Shown one piece after another: positions 5,384-10,047 of a stretch of DNA of 10,047 nucleotides. Made by a program: the position numbers and the translations under genes. This DNA comes from CAZAPZ01 sp964487285 (GTDB lineage Bacteria; Campylobacterota_A; Desulfurellia; JAADFJ01). Under the pieces are notes generated by a model. That model saw nothing but the letters and a program-made list of their open reading frames with translations. It did no database searches and was not told where the DNA came from. Position 1 is the first letter of the stretch; every line of letters begins with the position of its first letter. The DNA lies in NCBI GenBank assembly GCA_964487285.1, contig CAZAPZ010000056.1:1-10047 (forward strand), in the 5' to 3' direction.

Positions 5384-6631
5384 ATGATATTAGATTTATT
5401 AACAACTGAGGATAAAAACCTGGTAAAGAAAGTAAGAAATTTTGTTTCTGCAATTCCAAAACAACTTCTCCTGGACATGGATGAAGACAAGATCAAGTAT
5501 CCTAAGGAATTTTTGCAGGAAGCAGGCAGAAGCGGTCTGCTCGGTTTACGTTTTGACCCAAAATGGGGCGGAAAGGGAGTATCCTGGAAATCCGAGCTTC
5601 TTGCCCTTGAGGAGATTGGAATATTGGGAACGGCATTAGGATGTTTATATGCACTTGTTTCAATTGTGGGTGAAGCTATAGATAAATTCGGCACAGAAGA
5701 TCAAAAGGAAAAATATCTAAAACCTGTAATTGCAGGTCGCATGGGCGCTGCAGAAGGGCTTACTGAACCTCGCGGCGGATCTGATTTTTTCGGTGCTACA
5801 ACTACAGCCAAAAGAGAAGGCGATGTATTCTATCTTACAGGTCAAAAACGTTTTGTTGTTGGTGCTGAGGGTGCAGATGTTATCTTGGTTTATGCTAAGG
5901 TAGATGGAATAAGTGATCCTAAGAGAGCAATGACGGCTTTTTTAGTTGAGAGAACTCCCGATGTTAAAGTAGAGCATCTGTACGGGCTTATGGGAACACG
6001 CGGAGGAGGCGCTGGAAGACTTGTTTTTAATAGAATGCCCGTTCCAGTCGAAAATGTACTTGGTGGTGAAGCAGGAATAGGAAATGGAACCCGAGTATTT
6101 TATCAAATGATGATTCCAGAACGATTGACTTCTGCCGGAGCAGCTGTCGGTATGGGCAGATCAGCGATTAAAATAGCAGCCGATTATGCAAACAAAAGAA
6201 AAGCATTTGGAAAAAAGATCAGATCGTATGAGGCGGTAAGTTTCAAAATAAGCAATAGCCTCACACTCTTAGATGCTTCAAGAGGCATAAACAGTATGGC
6301 AGCTTCGGCGGCAGATATGAATATATTGCCAGGAACAGTGAGAAGACTTGTTTCGGAAGCAAAAAAATTTTCAACTGATGCAGCCTGGAAAGTGGTTAAT
6401 GATGCTATGCAGATTATGGGAGGCATAGGTTATACAAATATATACCCCATTGAGAGACTTCTGCGTGATACGCGCTTAATCACTATTTGGACGGGAACTA
6501 ACGAAATTATGGATCTGGTTATACAGCACGAATTCTACAGAGAATTTCTATCTAATCCCGAACAAGGCAGAGATGTTGAGGAAGATGCCGCTGGTGCCGA
6601 ATTTAGCGATGAAAAGGTTTACGATGATTAA
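5384..6631 (+). CDS. Acyl-CoA dehydrogenase
   Basis: This 415-residue flavoprotein catalyses alpha,beta-dehydrogenation of an acyl-CoA with FAD, passing electrons to ETF. Visible features are an N-terminal helical domain (about 1-120), the signature TEPRGGSD (127-134; usually TEPxAGSD), a beta domain (about 120-235) with TGQKRFVVGA, and a C-terminal helical domain with RKAFGKKI (272-279) and MQIMGGIGY (342-350). The loop that carries the catalytic Glu in medium-chain enzymes (YEGT) reads IWTGTNEIM (368-376), with Thr370 in its place. Glu246 in PERL occupies the place of the base in isovaleryl-CoA and long-chain enzymes. The acidic C-terminal tail (about 398-415) is additional. AGGAGG (5373-5378) sits five bases before the ATG. 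The substrate is not determined. Confidence 0.92.
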   Translation: MILDLLTTEDKNLVKKVRNFVSAIPKQLLLDMDEDKIKYPKEFLQEAGRSGLLGLRFDPKWGGKGVSWKSELLALEEIGILGTALGCLYALVSIVGEAIDKFGTEDQKEKYLKPVIAGRMGAAEGLTEPRGGSDFFGATTTAKREGDVFYLTGQKRFVVGAEGADVILVYAKVDGISDPKRAMTAFLVERTPDVKVEHLYGLMGTRGGGAGRLVFNRMPVPVENVLGGEAGIGNGTRVFYQMMIPERLTSAGAAVGMGRSAIKIAADYANKRKAFGKKIRSYEAVSFKISNSLTLLDASRGINSMAASAADMNILPGTVRRLVSEAKKFSTDAAWKVVNDAMQIMGGIGYTNIYPIERLLRDTRLITIWTGTNEIMDLVIQHEFYREFLSNPEQGRDVEEDAAGAEFSDEKVYDD

Positions 6632-6658
6632 AAAACGTCTATACAAAAATACGTTTTT
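6631..6658 (+). terminator. Hairpin after the acyl-CoA dehydrogenase gene
   Basis: AAAAACGT (6631-6638) pairs perfectly with ACGTTTTT (6651-6658) around 12 bases, beginning within the stop codon. The 3' arm supplies the T-run. The stem is AT-rich, so termination may be partial and bidirectional, leaving some read-through to the SDR gene. Confidence 0.4.
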
Positions 6659-6666
6659 GCATTGTG

Positions 6667-6713
6667 CGCCTTCTCATTTTGCTCAAGGCGGCATCTCTAA
6701 CGAATAAAATGCC
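6667..6713. other. Overlapping hairpins in the leader of the SDR gene
   Basis: CGCCTT (6667-6672) pairs with AAGGCG (6685-6690) over a 12-base loop, and GGCAT (6690-6694) pairs with ATGCC (6709-6713). The two share base 6690. Neither is followed by a T-run. In the 142-base gap before the SDR gene I see no convincing promoter, so that operon may be served by read-through from 5264. Confidence 0.3.
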
Positions 6714-6773
6714 CTCAATGCGCATATTGCTGAAAAAATTAACACTTGAAAGAGCAAAAAAAAGGGGGAGCAA

Positions 6774-7607
6774 ATGTCTTCAATAAAAGGTAAAACCGTT
6801 CTGATAACAGGCGGAGCGTCCGGTATCGGCAAATTAATGGGAGAAAAACTACTCAAGGCAGGCGCAAAACAACTTGTTATATGGGATATAAATAGAGAAA
6901 ATCTTGATAAAGCAAGCTCTGAATTAAATGCGGGAGGATTTACCGTCTTTCCGCATATTATAGATATTTCAGATACCGACAAAGTAGTCGAATTGGCAAA
7001 AACGGTTAAGAAAGAGACAGGATCTGTTGATATATTAATAAACAATGCCGGGGTCGTAACAGGGAAAAGATTTGCGAATCTGTCTCATAAAGAAATAGAT
7101 TTTACGATGAATGTCAACTCACTTGCAATGATGCATATAACACTTGAATTCCTTCCGGATATGATTGAAAAAGGAAACACTCACATAGTTAATATATCAT
7201 CTGCTGCCGGCTATGTCGCAAATCCAAAAATGTCTGTCTATGCTGCAAGCAAATGGGCTGCGATTGGATGGTCCGAATCGCTTCGCATAGAGCTTGAAGA
7301 ACTTCATAAAAATCTTCATGTTACAACCGTTACCCCATTTTATATAAATACCGGAATGTTTGAGGGGGTTAAGTCCAATTTATTTTTGCCAATATTGGAT
7401 TCCGATAAGATAACCGATGTCATTATTGAAGCAATCAAAAACAACAAACTGTTCGTCAGAGAGCCGCTGCTTGTAAAAATGGTGCCGTTAGTTAAAGGAA
7501 TTCTTACGACTCGCGTCTTTGACTGGTTTGCAGGAAGAGTGTTAGGTATTTATAAAGGTATGGATAACTTTGTGGGGCATAAGGGCAAAAATCATGGAAA
7601 AGATTAA
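6774..7607 (+). CDS. Short-chain dehydrogenase, SDR16C-like (retinol/fatty alcohol type)
   Basis: This 277-residue classical SDR oxidises or reduces an alcohol/carbonyl with NAD(P). TGGASGIG (12-19) is the nucleotide loop. Asp38 after the second strand favours NAD. NNAG is at 90-93, Ser143 is the likely catalytic Ser, and YAASK (156-160) supplies Tyr156 and Lys160. After the active site, TPFYINTGMFEGV (187-199) and a C-terminal hydrophobic segment ending in a GMDNF motif resemble RDH10, DHRS3 and HSD17B11, the SDR16C enzymes acting on retinol, sterols or long-chain alcohols at membranes. That subfamily call comes from memory of those sequences. AAGGGGGAG precedes the ATG. Its end overlaps the aldehyde dehydrogenase start by 14 bases, which fits alcohol-to-aldehyde-to-acid oxidation. 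Confidence 0.88.
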   Translation: MSSIKGKTVLITGGASGIGKLMGEKLLKAGAKQLVIWDINRENLDKASSELNAGGFTVFPHIIDISDTDKVVELAKTVKKETGSVDILINNAGVVTGKRFANLSHKEIDFTMNVNSLAMMHITLEFLPDMIEKGNTHIVNISSAAGYVANPKMSVYAASKWAAIGWSESLRIELEELHKNLHVTTVTPFYINTGMFEGVKSNLFLPILDSDKITDVIIEAIKNNKLFVREPLLVKMVPLVKGILTTRVFDWFAGRVLGIYKGMDNFVGHKGKNHGKD

Positions 7608-8967
7608 CGAAATATTTGAAAATCAGAGGCAATTTTTTCTAAAAGATAAAACGAGAGAGATAAATTTTAGAAAAAAACAGCTTATCAAACTATTGAATCT
7701 GTTAAAAAAGAATGAAGATAAACTCTATGAAGCAATTTATGCCGATTTTCGGAAATCATCATTTGAGACATACGCCACAGAATTGGCATTGATCTATCAT
7801 GAAATAAAGCTTGCTATAAAAAAACTGAAAAAATGGACGAAAATTAGACGCGTAAGAACAAATCTGGCAAATCTGCCTGCAAAAAGTTATATAATGGCTG
7901 AGCCTTATGGAAATTCCCTGATCATAGGAGCATGGAACTACCCTTATCTACTTTCTCTGCATCCTGTTGTATCGGCAATTGCTGCCGGCAACACGGTAAT
8001 TCTAAAACCAAGCGAACTGTCTAAAAATAGCTCAAAAATCATGGCTGAACTAATCAACGACAGCTTCGATAAGGAATTTTTCTTTGTTCAGGAAGGTGAT
8101 GCGGAAACAGCCGGTGCACTGCTCAATCTCCCGTTTGACAAACTGTTTTTTACCGGTGGAACTGCCGTGGGAAAGATTGTTATGAGATCGGCCGCAGAAC
8201 ATCTATCTTCAGTTACACTCGAACTTGGAGGAAAAAGTCCGGCAATTATTATGAGAGATGCAAATCTGAAGATGGCGGCAAAAAGAATAGCATGGGCAAA
8301 ATTTTTGAATGCGGGACAAACATGCATAGCCCCCGATTATCTATTGGTTCACAAAGATATCAAAGAAGCACTGCTGAACCAAATTGTCAAAAACATAATC
8401 GAAAATCAAGGTAAAAATCCAAAAGAAAGTGATGCTTATATAAGAATTATCAATCAAAAACATTTCAAAAGAATAGTTTCTTTGATTGATACGAAAAAAC
8501 TGTTTTACGGCGGCATTACAGATGAAGAAGAGAATTACATCTCTCCGACAATCTTAAACAATGTTTCATTCGACGACAAGGTTATGCAGGAAGAAATTTT
8601 TGGTCCCATTTTGCCTGTAATTGAGTTTGAGGATCTCAATCGTATAATTGAGATTATTAGAAAAAAACCGAAACCGCTGGCATTATATCTTTTTACCGGC
8701 AGCGGCAAACTAAGAAATGAGGCACTAAGACGAATATCTTTCGGCGGCGGTTCAGTCAATGATGCGGTTGCATATATATCAAATTCCAATCTCCCTTTTG
8801 GAGGAATAGGCAGCAGCGGCGTTGGGGCATATCATGGAAAATACGGTTTTGATGCCTTTACCCACTACAAAGGCATACTTTTTAAGGCAAACTGGTTTGA
8901 ACCGTTCATTAAATATCCGCCATACTCGAATTTTAAAAAGAGGCTGATTGGCCTATTTTTGGAATAA
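7594..8967 (+). CDS. Class 3 (fatty) aldehyde dehydrogenase
   Basis: This 457-residue protein, the usual length of ALDH3-type enzymes, oxidises aldehydes to acids with NAD(P). Visible residues are Asn115 in AWNYP, Lys138 in LKPSE, FTGGTAVGK (186-194), the general base Glu210 in LELGGKSP, nucleophile Cys244 in GQTCIAPDY and EEIFGP (333-338). The C-terminal KYPPYS is typical of fatty aldehyde dehydrogenases of this class; a long hydrophobic membrane tail is lacking. ATG 7594 is chosen because an in-frame TTG at 7570 lies further inside the SDR gene and family alignment starts near here. It overlaps the SDR gene by 14 bases, and AAGGGC upstream may serve as ribosome binding site. Confidence 0.93.
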   Translation: MEKINEIFENQRQFFLKDKTREINFRKKQLIKLLNLLKKNEDKLYEAIYADFRKSSFETYATELALIYHEIKLAIKKLKKWTKIRRVRTNLANLPAKSYIMAEPYGNSLIIGAWNYPYLLSLHPVVSAIAAGNTVILKPSELSKNSSKIMAELINDSFDKEFFFVQEGDAETAGALLNLPFDKLFFTGGTAVGKIVMRSAAEHLSSVTLELGGKSPAIIMRDANLKMAAKRIAWAKFLNAGQTCIAPDYLLVHKDIKEALLNQIVKNIIENQGKNPKESDAYIRIINQKHFKRIVSLIDTKKLFYGGITDEEENYISPTILNNVSFDDKVMQEEIFGPILPVIEFEDLNRIIEIIRKKPKPLALYLFTGSGKLRNEALRRISFGGGSVNDAVAYISNSNLPFGGIGSSGVGAYHGKYGFDAFTHYKGILFKANWFEPFIKYPPYSNFKKRLIGLFLE

Positions 8968-8984
8968 AAAGAGAATAAATTCAG

Positions 8985-9791
8985 ATGTCGATTTTTGAAG
9001 AAGCAAGGTATGGCAGGGTTATTTACGCAAAGTTAGGCATATCATCCGTAATAAATGCATCGGTATATCTATTTTTTATCAATAATACAATCATTGATTC
9101 GGCACAAAATAATCAAAGGAGACGGATAGAATTTCTTGCAGAAAAACAGAAAACAAAATATTGTCTGCTGACGCACTACCATGAAGATCATTCCGGTAAT
9201 GCCGGGCTGCTTCAAAAGACAAAAAATATAACAGTTTTTGCTCACAAAAATTCAGTAAGCTATTTGAAAGACGGCTATAGATTATTGCCTTATGAACGGT
9301 TTATTTGGGGAACGCCTAAACTATTTACGCCAAATTATATCTATGGTCAATTTCTAAATATTGATAAATTAAAGTTTCAGATAATTGATACGCCGGGACA
9401 CTCAAGCGATTCAGTATGTATTTTAGAACTAAACAACGGATGGATTTTTACGGGTGATCTAATTATTTCAGCAAAGCCGAAATATTTAAGAAAAGGTGAA
9501 AATTTTAATCTACAGATAAAAAGTCTCAAAAAATTGCTCAAATTAGATTTCGAGACAATCTTCTGCGCTCACAAGGGCGTTATATCGGAAAATCCTTACG
9601 AGCTCATTAAAAGCAAAATAGAATATATGGAAACATTGAGATATAATATAATCAAACTATATAAAAGCGGCTATTCCGCAAAACAGATCAGAAATAGGCT
9701 GCTGGGAAAGGATAACATGATGGCGGCTGTCACATTTTATGATTTTTCCAAATTAAATATGGTGAAAGAGATAATAAGAGAAAATATCTAA
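8985..9791 (+). CDS. Metallo-beta-lactamase-fold hydrolase
   Basis: This 268-residue MBL-fold protein carries the complete two-metal ligand set of glyoxalase II/lactonase-like members: HYHEDH (64-69: His64, His66, Asp68, His69), His139 in DTPGHSSDS, Asp158 in FTGDL and His196 in CAHKG. No signal peptide is seen, so it should be cytoplasmic. The C-terminal part (about 205-268) is a helical extension with a short SGYSAKQIRNRLLG segment. It begins 17 bases after the aldehyde dehydrogenase stop and is very likely in the same operon. Family members cleave thioesters, lactones or phosphodiesters; hydrolysis of a thioester or lactone made in this pathway is a reasonable guess but not shown. The Shine-Dalgarno is weak. 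Confidence 0.88.
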   Translation: MSIFEEARYGRVIYAKLGISSVINASVYLFFINNTIIDSAQNNQRRRIEFLAEKQKTKYCLLTHYHEDHSGNAGLLQKTKNITVFAHKNSVSYLKDGYRLLPYERFIWGTPKLFTPNYIYGQFLNIDKLKFQIIDTPGHSSDSVCILELNNGWIFTGDLIISAKPKYLRKGENFNLQIKSLKKLLKLDFETIFCAHKGVISENPYELIKSKIEYMETLRYNIIKLYKSGYSAKQIRNRLLGKDNMMAAVTFYDFSKLNMVKEIIRENI

Positions 9792-9965
9792 AATTTCTTA
9801 ATAAAGAAGCCATAAATCAGCTTGGCTTTATAAAGAGCTGTATAAGGTACAATAAATTGATCCACAAGGGCCAGAAAAGATGATTCGCCCCTGAGATAAA
9901 TTTCTTCCAAAATGGAGATAATAGATTTTATCATTTTAGGAAGGAGGAACAGGAGGTTGAAAAAC
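9792..9965. other. Spacer between the MBL gene and the HTH gene
   Basis: About 170 bases without a secure gene. It has small inverted repeats, TTCTT-AATA-AAGAA (9795-9808) just after the MBL stop, and GATAA...TTATC near 9918-9932. A minus-strand open frame ending at 9788 spans it and looks mildly protein-like, but continues through the HTH gene. No sequence like the IS end at 1-54 is found here, so if the next gene is an IS transposase it belongs to a different element. Confidence 0.4.
9940..9956 (+). promoter_or_regulatory. Double Shine-Dalgarno before the HTH gene
   Basis: Two purine-rich blocks, AAGGAGG and AGGAGG (9951-9956), precede the gene. The second lies nine bases before ATG 9966 and directly touches an in-frame TTG at 9957. 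This supports ATG 9966 as the start and suggests efficient translation. Confidence 0.55.
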
Positions 9966-10047
9966 ATGTACGATGTCAAAGAAATACAACGCTTATATGA
10001 GAAATACGGATCAATGAGACGTGTTGCACGTGAGATGAAGATATCTC
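9966..10047 (+). CDS. N-terminus of an HTH protein, probably IS21-type transposase (partial)
   Basis: Only 27 codons are present before the window ends. The peptide begins MYDVKEIQRLYEKYGS and continues RRVAREMKIS, the first two helices of a helix-turn-helix. IstA transposases of IS21 elements start with just such a short HTH (I-R-E-V-A-R-x-L-x-I-S), so that is the leading call. A resolvase or another small DNA-binding protein cannot be excluded from 27 residues. The gene has a strong ribosome binding site and no visible terminal repeats upstream. Confidence 0.45.
   Translation, partial: MYDVKEIQRLYEKYGSMRRVAREMKIS

Noticed and set aside
5380..5694. Minus-strand open frame antisense to the acyl-CoA dehydrogenase start
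   Set aside because: Covers the promoter-proximal part of a well-supported gene and has no signals of its own.
9788..9979. Minus-strand frame of 63 codons after the MBL gene
   Set aside because: The start is a TTG without a Shine-Dalgarno, and it overlaps the strong ribosome binding site and start of the HTH gene. Its slightly protein-like C-terminus is noted as a finding, but it is not annotated as a gene.
1..10047. CRISPR arrays, tRNA and rRNA genes
   Set aside because: No evenly spaced repeat-spacer pattern, cloverleaf or rRNA-like sequence was seen.

Overview
The window is bacterial. It is AT-rich (roughly 37-38% G+C by eye), with AGGAGG-type ribosome binding sites, sigma70-like promoters, short intergenic spaces and overlapping genes. 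The mix of CstA, a single-domain ArsA-like ATPase, an acyl-CoA dehydrogenase, an SDR16C-like alcohol dehydrogenase and a class 3 aldehyde dehydrogenase would suit a low-GC Gram-negative, deltaproteobacterium-like organism. That placement is inference only. No rRNA, tRNA or CRISPR array is visible.

Left part (1-3542). Bases 1-54 look like the terminal end of an IS21-type insertion sequence lying mostly outside the window. Next to it is a tiny unit with a near-consensus promoter, a Shine-Dalgarno plus ATG, and a 9-bp hairpin with a T8 tract that hides the Shine-Dalgarno. On the minus strand lies a tightly coupled three-gene operon: cstA (carbon starvation/pyruvate or peptide transporter family), an 86-residue hydrophobic small protein, and an ArsA/Get3-like ATPase. 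All three genes overlap.

Middle part (3543-5383). A divergent gene encodes an N-terminally membrane-anchored protein of unknown function, followed by a 73-residue HMA-like protein with a CxxC. A small cupin gene on the minus strand is bracketed by two copies of the same palindromic repeat, and one copy carries GTTAGAT/ATCTAAT arms reminiscent of integron attC core sites. The long gap before 5384 also holds nested alternative hairpins and a promoter overlapping an AATGAAT-N4-ATTCATT inverted repeat that resembles a TetR/FadR-type fatty-acid operator.

Right part (5384-10047). An acyl-CoA dehydrogenase (catalytic Glu apparently in the LCAD/IVD position) is followed by a hairpin. Then comes an operon of an SDR16C-like alcohol/retinol-type dehydrogenase, a class 3 fatty-aldehyde dehydrogenase and a metallo-beta-lactamase-fold hydrolase. 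Together these suggest oxidation of a hydrophobic alcohol via aldehyde to acid, with the acyl-CoA dehydrogenase starting beta-oxidation; the substrate is unknown. The window ends in the first 27 codons of a helix-turn-helix protein that looks like an IS21-type transposase, so both edges carry signs of mobile DNA.
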